This document shows positions 43,896-52,412 of a stretch of 64,000 nt of DNA, one piece after another; within the stretch, counting starts at the first letter, position 1, and each line of letters begins with the position of its first letter. The notes under the pieces are model-generated. The model saw only the letters and a list, made by a program, of their open reading frames with translations, did not search any database and was not told the DNA's origin. The position numbers and the translations under genes are program-made. Source of the stretch: Desulfotruncus arcticus DSM 17038 (lineage in GTDB: Bacteria > Bacillota > Desulfotomaculia > Desulfotomaculales > Desulfallaceae); contig NZ_FOOX01000001.1 of NCBI RefSeq assembly GCF_900113335.1, forward strand, positions 124,001 through 188,000. Direction: 5' to 3'.

Positions 43896-44699
43896 ATGTT
43901 AAAGAGCTTAAAAGAGAAAATAATGGTTTTCCTATTGCTATCGTCCATGCTGGCTGTTTATCCGGCGGCGGCCGTGGCACAGGTCCATACCGTAAACAAA
44001 GGAGATACAGTTTATCTAATCAGCCAGTATTACGGTATTGACCAGTACGCGCTGCGTTACACTAACGGCCTGTGGTCCGATTATATTGAAGTAGGTCGGA
44101 AACTGAACATTCCAGCGAAGTACAGTGTTCAAAAAGGCGATACTTTATCGGCAATTGCAGCGAAATTCGGCACCAATTACACGAAGATCAAGGAAATCAA
44201 CAAACTTAACAATACCAACATGATTTACCCGGGGCAACAATTATACATACCAGTGGCCGGGGGGAGTACAGTCCCTACAAATTTGCAACTACAAAACAGC
44301 GGCAGCATACAGGTCAGCAGGGGGGGAAGAGTAAGCATGGCTGATTTCGACGCCCTGGCCCGCATTATCACAGCCGAAGCCGATTCGGAATCCTATCAGA
44401 CCCAGGTAGCGGTAGGCGCGGTGGTATTGAACCGGGTGGATAGCCCTGCTTTTCCGAATACCATCCGGGGTGTCATCTACCAGGTGGACGAAACCGGCAG
44501 ATACCAGTTTGAACCGGTACTAAACGGCTGGATCAACAATCCGCCCAGCGATACTGCCAAAAAGGCCGCGATAGAAGCCCTAAACGGCTCTGATCCATCA
44601 AATGGCTCGCTGTATTTCTTTGAATCCTGGGTGACCAATAAATATTTAAAATCCCGCCCGGTAAACAAAATTATGGATTCTTTTACTTTCACCTATTAA
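43896..44699 (+). CDS. LysM - SleB-type cell wall hydrolase
   Basis: A 267-residue exported protein. The signal peptide is residues about 1-28 (KIMVFLLLSSMLAVYPAAAVAQ). Two LysM peptidoglycan-binding repeats follow (HTVNKGDTVYLISQYYGID at about 30-70 and YSVQKGDTLSAIAAKFGTN at about 75-118). The C-terminal SleB/Hydrolase_2 domain starts near 148 (MADFDALARIITAEADSESYQTQVAVGAVVLNRV) with the catalytic glutamate in ITAEAD; SLYFFESWVTNKYLKSRP is family-typical. The likely role is lytic transglycosylase action in spore cortex or wall turnover. A terminator follows. Confidence 0.92.
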   Translation: MLKSLKEKIMVFLLLSSMLAVYPAAAVAQVHTVNKGDTVYLISQYYGIDQYALRYTNGLWSDYIEVGRKLNIPAKYSVQKGDTLSAIAAKFGTNYTKIKEINKLNNTNMIYPGQQLYIPVAGGSTVPTNLQLQNSGSIQVSRGGRVSMADFDALARIITAEADSESYQTQVAVGAVVLNRVDSPAFPNTIRGVIYQVDETGRYQFEPVLNGWINNPPSDTAKKAAIEALNGSDPSNGSLYFFESWVTNKYLKSRPVNKIMDSFTFTY

Positions 44700-44730
44700 A
44701 TAAAAGTTCATAAAACTAAAACAAAAACCG

Positions 44731-44762
44731 CCCTCAGACAAACGCTCAGGGCGGTTTTTGTT
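44731..44762 (+). terminator. Intrinsic terminator after the SleB-like gene
   Basis: AAACCGCCCT pairs with AGGGCGGTTT, followed by five T in all. Confidence 0.88.
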
Positions 44763-44801
44763 ATTTGTACTGAAAAAGAATACTCATCTATGATAATCCT
44801 G

Positions 44802-44830
44802 TTGCTAATGCCTTAATAATGTGATAAAAT
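44802..44830 (+). promoter_or_regulatory. Sigma-A promoter of tRNA-Val
   Basis: TTGCTA at 44802-44807 and TAAAAT at 44825-44830 with an optimal 17-base spacer, ending 20 bases before the mature tRNA. Confidence 0.65.
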
Positions 44831-44850
44831 TTATAAGTGCCAAAACAAGG

Positions 44851-44925
44851 GGGGCTATAGCTCAGCGGGAGAGCGCTTGACTCACATTCAAGAGGCCACT
44901 GGTTCGAAACCAGTTAGCCCCACCA
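44851..44925 (+). tRNA. tRNA-Val (anticodon CAC)
   Basis: A complete cloverleaf of 75 bases. The acceptor stem GGGGCTA pairs with TAGCCCC, the D stem is GCTC/GAGC, the anticodon stem is CTTGA/TCAAG with loop CTCACAT (anticodon CAC, reading GUG valine codons), and the T arm is ACTGG TTCGAAA CCAGT. The CCA end is encoded. A terminator follows. Confidence 0.96.
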
Positions 44926-44930
44926 CACAA

Positions 44931-44967
44931 AAAACCAGCGCGGATAAAGTTTCCAGCTGGTTTTTTA
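44931..44967 (+). terminator. Intrinsic terminator after tRNA-Val
   Basis: AAAAACCAGC pairs with GCTGGTTTTT over a 16-base loop, with a T run. Confidence 0.8.
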
Positions 44968-45178
44968 TTATTTGGTTGGTTTAGTACAGCGTATGGACAC
45001 ACTAGATCAAGGTCAGGTTGATATTGGCAATCGTCTGGTTTCCTTGGAGAAAGGCCAGCGCAAGCTGCAGAAATATGTCAGCACCATTAAGAAAGATGTT
45101 AAAGCCGTGTGGGGCGATATAACCAGGTTGGATAACAACCGGTTAACTAAGCAAGAAGAAAAAACTAATATAAGATAA
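44948..45178 (+). pseudogene. Truncated copy of the small coiled-coil protein
   Basis: The frame is open from 44948 to a stop at 45176-45178. The part from about 45020 on matches the C-terminal two thirds of the coiled-coil protein at 37745-37966: LEKGQRKLQ, STIKKDVK, then a two-residue insertion, and the identical RLTKQEEKTNI. There is no ribosome site before the first candidate starts (TTG 44972, ATG 44993), and the frame begins inside the tRNA terminator. It is probably a broken fragment that landed beside the tRNA. Confidence 0.55.
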
Positions 45179-45207
45179 GAAATAGAAAGATATATCGAAC
45201 TAATGCT

Positions 45208-45924
45208 TTAAAGACATACATATCCGTTATTTACTGCAGGCGCAATCTCAAACCGGTTTAACTGGGCGCACCACTCCAGATCCATATCCCTGCCCAGACC
45301 AATCAGTTTTTTACCGTGCCTGCCCTCATCTAACCCCTTCAGCGGGGCATTTATATAATAGCTGGCCAAATTGCACGCGGCAACAGAAAGATCATCCATC
45401 TGCGGCAAACTGTCCGCGATACCAATCAACTCCAATAAAACAAAACCCGCACCCAACAAATCTTCCAATGAGAATTTTCCCTCCGTGCCGGCACAAACCA
45501 AACAAATATCCCAACCGGTTTGCAGCGCCGCCCGGGCTACCGCCCCGGCATTCAGCAGAGAGCCAATGAATGTCTTGGCAGCATGCGTTGAGGCAATGCG
45601 AATTGCCTTCGTGCCATTTGAAGTAGTCAGTACAAGGCTGTCGTTGTCCCTGTTATTCCCGGGCCAAAATTCCAGCGGTGAATTGCCATGGGGAAACTCC
45701 GGGATCTTTTCTCCACCACGCTCGCCGGCCAGTGCAGCTTCAATGCGTCGGGCAAACTCTATTGCCTCTTCCGCCTCAACAACCGGATATACCTTTTGAT
45801 AACCTGCCGCCAGCGCTGTTGTAATGGTGCTGGTAGCCCTTAAAACGTCAAACACAATAGCTGCGAAACCTTCGATTTCTCCGGGGTTGGCCTCTACGGC
45901 AACGGGTACCAGATTAACCAGCAA
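45208..45924 (-). CDS. comB: 2-phosphosulfolactate phosphatase family protein (ComB)
   Basis: A 238-residue member of the ComB family, which dephosphorylates 2-phosphosulfolactate. Motifs are FAAIVFDVLRATSTITTALAAG near residue 22, FPHGNSPLEFW, LTTSNGTKAI, and LVCAGTEGKFSLEDLLGAGF. In methanogens ComB serves coenzyme M synthesis; in spore-forming bacteria sulfolactate can accumulate in spores, so a spore-metabolite role is conceivable, but no other sulfolactate genes are in the window. The start is a TTG with AAAGGA ten bases upstream; no in-frame ATG gives a better start. Confidence 0.85.
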   Translation of the reverse strand: MLVNLVPVAVEANPGEIEGFAAIVFDVLRATSTITTALAAGYQKVYPVVEAEEAIEFARRIEAALAGERGGEKIPEFPHGNSPLEFWPGNNRDNDSLVLTTSNGTKAIRIASTHAAKTFIGSLLNAGAVARAALQTGWDICLVCAGTEGKFSLEDLLGAGFVLLELIGIADSLPQMDDLSVAACNLASYYINAPLKGLDEGRHGKKLIGLGRDMDLEWCAQLNRFEIAPAVNNGYVCL

Positions 45925-46041
45925 AGTTTTTCATTCCTTTCTGTACCGTATAAAATTTTTATTAAAGATAATATTAAATAATACCTATTGAATATCCGGC
46001 AATGACAGCATAAAAAACCATTTAAGCGTGGTGAGATAAAA

Positions 46042-46206
46042 ATGCATAAAATAAATTGTTTTATGGAAGAGTGCCGGTTTAATTATAACATGAAATGCAA
46101 TGCGCCAAAGGTGGCAATGAAGTTGGGCTGCAACCGGGACGCCGCAGAAAAGGCGATCTGCGAACAATTTCGGCCGGTGCCTTATTCTAATAGCATTTTA
46201 ATGTAA
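46042..46206 (+). CDS. DUF1540-like small cysteine-rich protein
   Basis: A 54-residue frame with cysteines at about positions 6, 11, 19, 30 and 40, in the pattern INCFMEECRFNYNMKCNAP ... CEQFRP. That spacing and the closing C-x-x-F resemble DUF1540 proteins, small putative metal-binding proteins common in clostridia. A GGTGAG site precedes the ATG. It is divergent from comB. Short length makes this tentative, but the cysteine pattern and ribosome site argue that it is coding. Confidence 0.55.
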   Translation: MHKINCFMEECRFNYNMKCNAPKVAMKLGCNRDAAEKAICEQFRPVPYSNSILM

Positions 46207-46289
46207 TACTACCTTTTCTTAATTGGACAGAGTATTAAAGTTGATAGATTTATAAAACATATATGTAAAAAGATGGCTACAACATAAGC

Positions 46290-46316
46290 TAAAGTAAAGC
46301 CCTATAATAACCGAAT
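46290..46316 (+). promoter_or_regulatory. Possible sigma-28 (SigD-like) promoter for fapA-motB-motA
   Basis: TAAA at 46290-46293 and CCGAAT at 46311-46316 with a 17-base spacer. It resembles the flagellar sigma consensus (TAAA ... GCCGATAT) but the -10 element deviates, so support is moderate. Confidence 0.35.
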
Positions 46317-46449
46317 CTAGATATAGAGTGTTATTTAAATATTAATCAACATTTAAACTTTTACCGGACTGAAGGATATTAAAACTATATGTAGAAAAAA
46401 ATAGTATTTTAGTGGTATTTTGATTGTAAAAATATTACGGGGTGATATT

Positions 46450-47952
46450 TTGAATAATGATAACACAACCCTGGTTATTACAGAAGACAAGCTAAAGGCA
46501 TTATTAACAATAAGAGAAAAAGGAGACTTTGACCCGGAAGTAATTAAACATTTACTTAATGAAAAAGGGATTAAGCACGGTATTGATCAGGCTATGTTGC
46601 AACAAATCGCCCAAAACCCCAAACCCGGATCATATCTTATTGCCAGCGGCACCCCTCCCAAAGAAGGCCGGGACGGGTATATGCAATACCTTTTCAGCAG
46701 CGGAGCGTCTAAAGAATCAAAGGCGTCTTTGGCAGGCGAAAAAAAGATGGACGAAAAGAACATTGATTTCAGGGAAATTTTCAATGTACCTTCGGTAAGC
46801 GCAAAAACAGAACTGGCGATATATCATCCAATGGTAAAGGGTGAAGACGGGGTAACCGTAACAGGTCAGGCCATACCTGCCCGCAAGGTTTTTGAATTGG
46901 CGCTGCGAGCCGGTAAAAATGCCAAAATTTCTGATGATGATAAAAATATAATTGTCAGTACCGCCAGTGGGCGGCCATGGGTAAAAAAGGCGGGCAGGAA
47001 CGTAACTGTTGGTATTGAAGCAGTTTACCAGCATGAAGGGGATGTCGATATCAAATCCGGCAACCTGCGGTTTAATGGTGATGTTATTATTAACGGCAAT
47101 GTCAATGATAATATGATTGTAGATGTAGCCGGTAATTTAAGAATCTGGGGCTTTGTGTCAAGATCAAACATTAACGTCAGCGGCAAGCTGGAAGTAATGA
47201 AGGTTATAACAGCCAGCAAGGTAAATGTCGGCGGCGTTTCGGCCAATTTAGACGAAGTAGATAAAAGACTGCAGGAAATCAAAGAAACCATACTTAAACT
47301 CGAAAAAACAGCCAGGCAGTTTTTAACTACATTAAGAGAGAATAAAAAAACAGTCCAATATGGCCAAATAATCATGGCGTTGAGCGACAAAAAATTTCCG
47401 CACATGAAAAAACAGTTGGATGGGCTAATGGAACTGGTTAATAAAAATAAACAAAGCCTGCCTGAAGAAGTTAAAAACGCCGCTGCCGCCCTTAACCAAT
47501 TGTGCGGTATTAAAGCGCTTGAAGTAACCGGTCTGGATAACATTAAGGAAAGCCTGGAAACGGCGATTAAATTTCTTAATGTGACGGACAATGGCCCCAG
47601 CGACATAATTGCCAACAGCATCTGGAATTCGGAAATAGCCGCGACGGGGAGCGTTAAATTATTAGGCCAGGGTACGTTTAATTCCAGGCTGGTCGCTTTA
47701 AATTCGGTGGAAATAAAAGGGGTAGCCAGAGGCGGCGAGATTATTTCCCGGGGTAATGTGATTATTAATGAAATTGGCGCGCCGATGGGTGTAAAAACAC
47801 TGGTAAGAACTGATAAAGAAGGCATTATCAAGGCTAAGCTGTTATATAACGGTTCAGTGCTGCAAATCGGGAAAAGAATCCTTACCGCCAGGGAAGATTA
47901 CAGCATGGTGGTTGCGCGGCTTACTGACGATAACGAGATTTCTTTATATTAA
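46450..47952 (+). CDS. FapA family (DUF342) protein
   Basis: A protein of about 500 residues with the DUF342/FapA layout. The N-terminal region holds DREIFNVPSVSAKTELAIYHP-type sequence (here FREIFNVPSVSAKTELAIY); a central beta-helix-like repeat region follows (AVYQHEGDVDIKSGNLRFNGDVIINGNV), a coiled coil lies at about residues 270-330, and beta-rich turns come at the end (SRGNVIINEIGAP). Relatives lie in flagellar/chemotaxis loci and affect polar proteins or motility in some bacteria; the exact role is unknown. TTG 46450 follows GGGGTGAT; the frame is open to 46420. motB lies 38 bases downstream. Confidence 0.82.
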   Translation: MNNDNTTLVITEDKLKALLTIREKGDFDPEVIKHLLNEKGIKHGIDQAMLQQIAQNPKPGSYLIASGTPPKEGRDGYMQYLFSSGASKESKASLAGEKKMDEKNIDFREIFNVPSVSAKTELAIYHPMVKGEDGVTVTGQAIPARKVFELALRAGKNAKISDDDKNIIVSTASGRPWVKKAGRNVTVGIEAVYQHEGDVDIKSGNLRFNGDVIINGNVNDNMIVDVAGNLRIWGFVSRSNINVSGKLEVMKVITASKVNVGGVSANLDEVDKRLQEIKETILKLEKTARQFLTTLRENKKTVQYGQIIMALSDKKFPHMKKQLDGLMELVNKNKQSLPEEVKNAAAALNQLCGIKALEVTGLDNIKESLETAIKFLNVTDNGPSDIIANSIWNSEIAATGSVKLLGQGTFNSRLVALNSVEIKGVARGGEIISRGNVIINEIGAPMGVKTLVRTDKEGIIKAKLLYNGSVLQIGKRILTAREDYSMVVARLTDDNEISLY

Positions 47953-47990
47953 TCAGTCAACTAATGCAGGCATAACCGGAGGAAATATAT

Positions 47991-48806
47991 ATGCAGAGAC
48001 GGAGGAGCAGGCAAAGTAAGAACAATCATGAACGCTGGCTGATAACTTATTCGGACATGATCACCTTATTGTTAATTTTTTTTATCGTTATGTATTCTTT
48101 AAGCAAAGTTGATGTAGCCAGATTTAAAACCCTGGCGGAGTCACTGGCCGCGGTTTTCGGAGCGGGCGGCATGGTCATGGACAGCCCCGGGCCGGCGATT
48201 ATACCGGGCAATGTGTCTAGCCAGGTTCAGGATGAGATAGAGAAAACCCAGCTAAACCAATTAAAAAACAAATTGGAGAACTATATTCAAGAAAACGGAT
48301 TAACTGCCAAAGTTTCGGTTACCACGGAGGAGAGGGGTATTGTCCTTAGCTTCCAGGATGACGTGTTGTTTGAACTGGGCTCCGAGCAGCTTACTCCGCA
48401 GGCGGAGACAATATTGGACAAGGTTGCGCCTATTTTAATTGATACGCCCAATTATATTCGCGTTGAGGGTCATACAGATAATTTACCCATAAGAACCTCC
48501 AAGTTTCCCTCCAACTGGGAACTGTCATCTGCCAGGGCTACAAATGTCGTGCGCGAATTAATCACGACCCATAACTTTTCACCCCAAAAGTTGTCTGTGG
48601 CGGCGTATGGTGAATACAGACCGCGCGTTCCCAATACCAGTGACGAAAATCGCCAGCTGAACAGGCGGGTTAATCTGGTGATTTTAAGAAGCAAGTTTGC
48701 CGGCGCCGAACCTCAATCCACCGGTAAAGTCAGCGTACCAGGCGCGGAAAGCACTGCGCCAAATACTCAGGAGCCAGAAGTCAGGAGTCAGAATAATAAC
48801 CCCTGA
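47991..48806 (+). CDS. motB: Flagellar motor stator protein MotB
   Basis: A 271-residue stator subunit. A basic N terminus precedes one membrane helix (about residues 19-38) with the essential proton-binding aspartate D22 in ITYSDMITLLLIFF. The C-terminal OmpA-like peptidoglycan-binding domain spans about 125-240 (VEGHTDNLPIRTSKFPSNWELSSARA, SVAAYGEYRP, NRRVNLVILR). The extreme C terminus (TQEPEVRSQNNNP) is encoded by a copy of the dispersed gagtcag repeat, so the original end was probably altered. motB precedes motA here, the reverse of the usual order. Confidence 0.93.
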   Translation: MQRRRSRQSKNNHERWLITYSDMITLLLIFFIVMYSLSKVDVARFKTLAESLAAVFGAGGMVMDSPGPAIIPGNVSSQVQDEIEKTQLNQLKNKLENYIQENGLTAKVSVTTEERGIVLSFQDDVLFELGSEQLTPQAETILDKVAPILIDTPNYIRVEGHTDNLPIRTSKFPSNWELSSARATNVVRELITTHNFSPQKLSVAAYGEYRPRVPNTSDENRQLNRRVNLVILRSKFAGAEPQSTGKVSVPGAESTAPNTQEPEVRSQNNNP

Positions 48807-48846
48807 TAAATTAAATTCTAAATTCTGACTCCTGACTCCTGAGTAC
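48770..48846. repeat. gagtcag repeat pair overlapping the motB 3-prime end
   Basis: 48770-48792 carries CAGGAGCCAGAAGTCAGG-type heptamers in plus orientation, and 48817-48846 carries the inverse (CTGACTCCTGACTCCTGAG). Together they make an imperfect stem-loop of about 75 bases. The left arm is read as motB codons. Confidence 0.7.
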
Positions 48847-48882
48847 TGAACATAAACTATACATAAAAAGGATGGTCATTAA

Positions 48883-49665
48883 ATGGATTTTGCAACCATA
48901 TTAGGGTTTGTTGTCGGTTTGGGGTCGTTGCTGGCGGGCTTTATCTGGGAAGGGGGCGAAGCCAGCGCGCTATTGGTGCCCAGTGCGGCATTAATTGTGC
49001 TTGGCGGCACCATAGGGGCAACTGCCATCAGTTATACCCCACAGGATCTGAAAGTAGTGCCGCAATTATTGATCAAGGCGCTTAGACATACGCCTTATGA
49101 CACCGCCAAAGTAATTGAGGATATTGTGGGTATGGCAGAAGAAGCACGAAGGGAAGGTTTGCTGTACCTGGAGAATCACCTGACTGAGATTGAGGATCAA
49201 TACCTGCGGAAAGGTATTCAATTGGTTATAGACGGCACCGATCCGGAATTGGTCAAAAATATTCTGGAGGTTGAAATTTATTCCGTTGAGGAACGGCATC
49301 ATATCGGCAGCAGCATATTTGAGGCGGCCGGGGGATACGCCCCTACCATGGGCATTATCGGCACGGTTATGGGGTTGGTTCATGTTTTAGGCAATATTAC
49401 CAGCCCCGAGGCTCTGGGACCATCCATTGCGGTTGCTTTTATGGCCACCCTTTACGGTATCGGCAGCGCCAACGTGTTTTGGCTTCCCCTGGGGGCCAAG
49501 CTTTCCAACATCAGCCAAAAAGAAATATTATTAAAGCAATTGATGATGGAAGGGATCATATCGCTGCAAGCCGGTTATAACCCTATTTTAATCAGGGAAC
49601 GCCTGGTAGCCTACCTTAACCCTGCTAATCGCGGAAATATGGAAATCGAAGAAGGGGAAGAATGA
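48883..49665 (+). CDS. motA: Flagellar motor stator protein MotA
   Basis: A 260-residue four-helix membrane protein forming the stator ion channel with MotB. Hydrophobic segments are at about residues 5-22, 33-50, 150-170 and 185-205. Family motifs include LGGTIGATAISYTP, EEARREGLLYLE, IFEAAGGYAPTMGIIGTVMGLVHVL (with the conserved proline/glycine of helix 3) and AVAFMATLYGIGSANVFWLP. AAAAGGATGG before the ATG. It is separated from motB by a repeat element, so independent expression is possible. Confidence 0.94.
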   Translation: MDFATILGFVVGLGSLLAGFIWEGGEASALLVPSAALIVLGGTIGATAISYTPQDLKVVPQLLIKALRHTPYDTAKVIEDIVGMAEEARREGLLYLENHLTEIEDQYLRKGIQLVIDGTDPELVKNILEVEIYSVEERHHIGSSIFEAAGGYAPTMGIIGTVMGLVHVLGNITSPEALGPSIAVAFMATLYGIGSANVFWLPLGAKLSNISQKEILLKQLMMEGIISLQAGYNPILIRERLVAYLNPANRGNMEIEEGEE

Positions 49666-49747
49666 ACATAAAGTTTTTTGGGAGTCAGAAGTCAGGAGTC
49701 GGAATGAATTGGAATGAAATATAGAATAAAAAGCGGGAGGAGTATAA

Positions 49748-50218
49748 GTGAGTAATTTTGCCGAACAGTCAAAGGACCTGCAAGTAGTTGTATTTTCTTT
49801 AGACAATCAACTATTTGGTCTTGATATTACCCTTGTGTCGGAAATAATCAGACTGGAAAAAATAACGCCAATTCCCAATGCACCGGATTATGTTGAAGGA
49901 ATAATCAACATCAGAGGCAATGTTATCCCCGTTATAAGTTTGCACAGCCTTTTTAACATAAATACTGAAGGCTGGAACGAAAACAGCCGGGTAATTATTG
50001 CCGAAACAGGCGATCTAAAATTTGGTATCATTGTTGAATCGGTCTATGAAGTGCGCAAAATAAGCCAGGAAGCTGTCAGGCCGGCGCCGGCCGCGGTTAT
50101 TGCCGGTCAGGAGTACATTCAGGGAATCATTTTGGACGGCGATGATCTGATCGTACTTATCGAACTCGATAAACTGGTCTCCGGGCAGGATTTACAGGAA
50201 GTTAAATCAATCCTCTAA
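49748..50218 (+). CDS. cheW: Chemotaxis coupling protein CheW
   Basis: A 156-residue adaptor linking chemoreceptors to CheA. The CheW beta-barrel fold is recognisable from VVVFSLDNQLFGLDITLVSEII, ITPIPNAPDYVEGIINIRGNVIPVISL and the C-terminal ILDGDDLIVLIELDKLV. The length is normal. GGGAGGAGTATAA precedes the GTG start. The upstream gap (49666-49747) contains a gagtcag repeat copy. cheA follows 19 bases downstream. Confidence 0.94.
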   Translation: MSNFAEQSKDLQVVVFSLDNQLFGLDITLVSEIIRLEKITPIPNAPDYVEGIINIRGNVIPVISLHSLFNINTEGWNENSRVIIAETGDLKFGIIVESVYEVRKISQEAVRPAPAAVIAGQEYIQGIILDGDDLIVLIELDKLVSGQDLQEVKSIL

Positions 50219-50237
50219 AAACAGCGGGGGTGAAGTA

Positions 50238-52412
50238 ATGTTTAGCGATGCAGAAATTGCAATTTTCCAGGAAGAACTGGAAGAAAAACTTCAGATCATT
50301 AACGACAACATTTTGCTGCTGGAGCAGCAGCAGGTTACACCGGAGGTAATTCAGGAAATTTTCCGGGCTGCTCACACTATCAAAGGCTCATCTGCCGTAA
50401 TGGGTTATGATAAAATGACGGAATTAACCCATAACATAGAAAGCCTGTTTGATGAGATACGCCACGACCGGCTAAACATAACCGGTGAATTAGTTGATGT
50501 TTTATTTGAGTCTATGGATACCTTGACCGAATTAAAAGAGGAAATAGTCGGAGGCGACGTTAAGCATATTGATATCGGGCCGGTTATGGAAAAATTAAAG
50601 CTGTTCCAGGGAGGCAATGACCAGGCGGCTGCCGCCGCGGCAACCGGCAGCACGGCTTCGACTCCCGGTTTCCCCGCGTCTGAAAGCAATACCCCGCAAA
50701 GTGCCGACTCAAATACAGCTGCTGAACCAACTGAATTAGATATAGAAATAGACAGCGTGGTGGAGGAAGTAATCACTGAAGCCGAACTGCGCGGCTTCAG
50801 GGGGTACGGATTAAAGATTATCTTTGAAGATGACTGCCAGATGAAAGAGGTCCGGGCATTTTTATTGTTTGAAACCCTGGAACAGGCCGGGGAAATAATA
50901 AAAACACTGCCGCCTGCCGAGGACATCCAGAACGGCCATTTTGACCAGAGTATCGATATGGTTATCATCAGCCAGTCGGACCCCGACCAGATAAAAAATA
51001 TGGCCCTTTCGGTGGCAGAGATAAAAGATGTGTTTATCAAACAGTTGGAAAACGGTGCTGCTTTCAAAGAGGAAGTCAGCTACGAATATCAATTGGAACA
51101 TAAAACCGGCGCAGCCAATTTAAAATTGGCCGGACGTCCTAATGTTCCGGAGAAGACGCAGAACGGTAATGCTGAAACATCGGAAAAGAAAACCATCAAA
51201 ACGGTCCGGGTTGATGTAGAAAAGCTGGATACATTGATGAACCTGGTGGGTGAACTGGTTATCGACCGCACCAGGCTGGACCGGTTTGTCGATGTGTTTG
51301 AGAATAGATACGGCACCGGTGACCTGGTTGACGACATCTCGGACATATCCACTCACCTGGGACAGGTAAGCACTGACCTGCAGCATGAAATTATGAAAGC
51401 AAGGATGCTGCCCGTGGCGCAGGTTTTCAACCGTTTTCCAAGAATGGTCCGCGATATTGCCCACAAACTGGGCAAAGAAGTGGAGTTTATCATCGAAGGC
51501 AAGGAAACGGAACTGGACCGCAATGTTATTGAGGTTATCGGCGACCCGTTAATTCACCTCCTCAGGAACTCAATTGATCACGGGATCGAGGAACCGGCGG
51601 AAAGACTGAAAAAAGGCAAGCCGGCCCGTGGCTTGCTGCAATTAAAAGCTTCATATGTAGAAAGCCACATTGTCATTACCGTAGAAGACGACGGCCAGGG
51701 CATAAATGTGGAAAAACTAAAAAATAAAGCATTGCGTAACGGAGTAATCACCCGGGAGCAATATGACCGGATGAGTAACCGTGAGGCTATGGACCTGATT
51801 TTTATGTCCGGTTTTTCAACAGTTGATGAGAATAAAGTGAGCGATATTTCCGGGAGAGGCGTGGGCATGGATATCGTGCGCACCCAGATTGAGAATATCA
51901 ATGGAACGGTGGAATACACCACCACTCCCGGCCAGGGCACCAGCTTTGCCATTAAACTGCCTTTGACCCTGGCGATTATCCGGGCGCTGATGGTGGAAAG
52001 CGGCGCCAGGGCTTACGCGTTCCCGCTGACTTACGTCGTGGAAACTCTAAATGTAAACAGCAGGGATATTAAAAACATCCGGCATTCCGAGGTTATCGTG
52101 GTGCGCGGGCAAGTGTACCAGTTAAAGCGGCTGGGTGATATTTTCAGTCATAGTTCCGGTGATCAAATTGACCAAAAAATCTATGTGGTTATCGTGGGCA
52201 GCGGCCAGCGCAAGCTTGGTGTCGTGGTGGATAAACTGATTGGCGAGCAGGAAATAGTAATTAAATCCCTGGGAGATTACCTGGGGCAGGTGGAAGGTCT
52301 CTCCGGGGCGGCCATTCTTGGTGACGGCAACGTTTCACTGATTGTTGACGTTCGGGGCCTGCTGCGCCATGTCGGAGCCGAGGAGGCCCTCTCATATGCT
52401 GCGTCAAATTAA
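50238..52412 (+). CDS. cheA: Chemotaxis histidine kinase CheA
   Basis: A 724-residue sensor kinase phosphorylating CheY and CheB. Domains are Hpt/P1 at about 1-105 with the phosphorylated H46 in AAHTIKGSSAVMG; an alanine/serine-rich linker; a P2 CheY-binding-like domain at about 175-275; P3 dimerisation at about 320-375; the P4 kinase with HLLRNSIDHGIE (N box), VEDDGQGIN and GRGVGMDIV (G boxes) and GTSFAIKLPLTLAI; and the CheW-like P5 at about 585-715. GGGGGTGAAGTA precedes the ATG. cheB starts before the cheA stop. Confidence 0.96.
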   Translation: MFSDAEIAIFQEELEEKLQIINDNILLLEQQQVTPEVIQEIFRAAHTIKGSSAVMGYDKMTELTHNIESLFDEIRHDRLNITGELVDVLFESMDTLTELKEEIVGGDVKHIDIGPVMEKLKLFQGGNDQAAAAAATGSTASTPGFPASESNTPQSADSNTAAEPTELDIEIDSVVEEVITEAELRGFRGYGLKIIFEDDCQMKEVRAFLLFETLEQAGEIIKTLPPAEDIQNGHFDQSIDMVIISQSDPDQIKNMALSVAEIKDVFIKQLENGAAFKEEVSYEYQLEHKTGAANLKLAGRPNVPEKTQNGNAETSEKKTIKTVRVDVEKLDTLMNLVGELVIDRTRLDRFVDVFENRYGTGDLVDDISDISTHLGQVSTDLQHEIMKARMLPVAQVFNRFPRMVRDIAHKLGKEVEFIIEGKETELDRNVIEVIGDPLIHLLRNSIDHGIEEPAERLKKGKPARGLLQLKASYVESHIVITVEDDGQGINVEKLKNKALRNGVITREQYDRMSNREAMDLIFMSGFSTVDENKVSDISGRGVGMDIVRTQIENINGTVEYTTTPGQGTSFAIKLPLTLAIIRALMVESGARAYAFPLTYVVETLNVNSRDIKNIRHSEVIVVRGQVYQLKRLGDIFSHSSGDQIDQKIYVVIVGSGQRKLGVVVDKLIGEQEIVIKSLGDYLGQVEGLSGAAILGDGNVSLIVDVRGLLRHVGAEEALSYAASN

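Noticed and set aside
47025..47831. 268-codon minus-strand frame inside fapA
   Set aside because: Antisense shadow with biased composition; fapA on the plus strand has clear family motifs.
50405..51067. 220-codon minus-strand frame inside cheA
   Set aside because: Antisense shadow rich in Ser and Ile; cheA domains are unambiguous.
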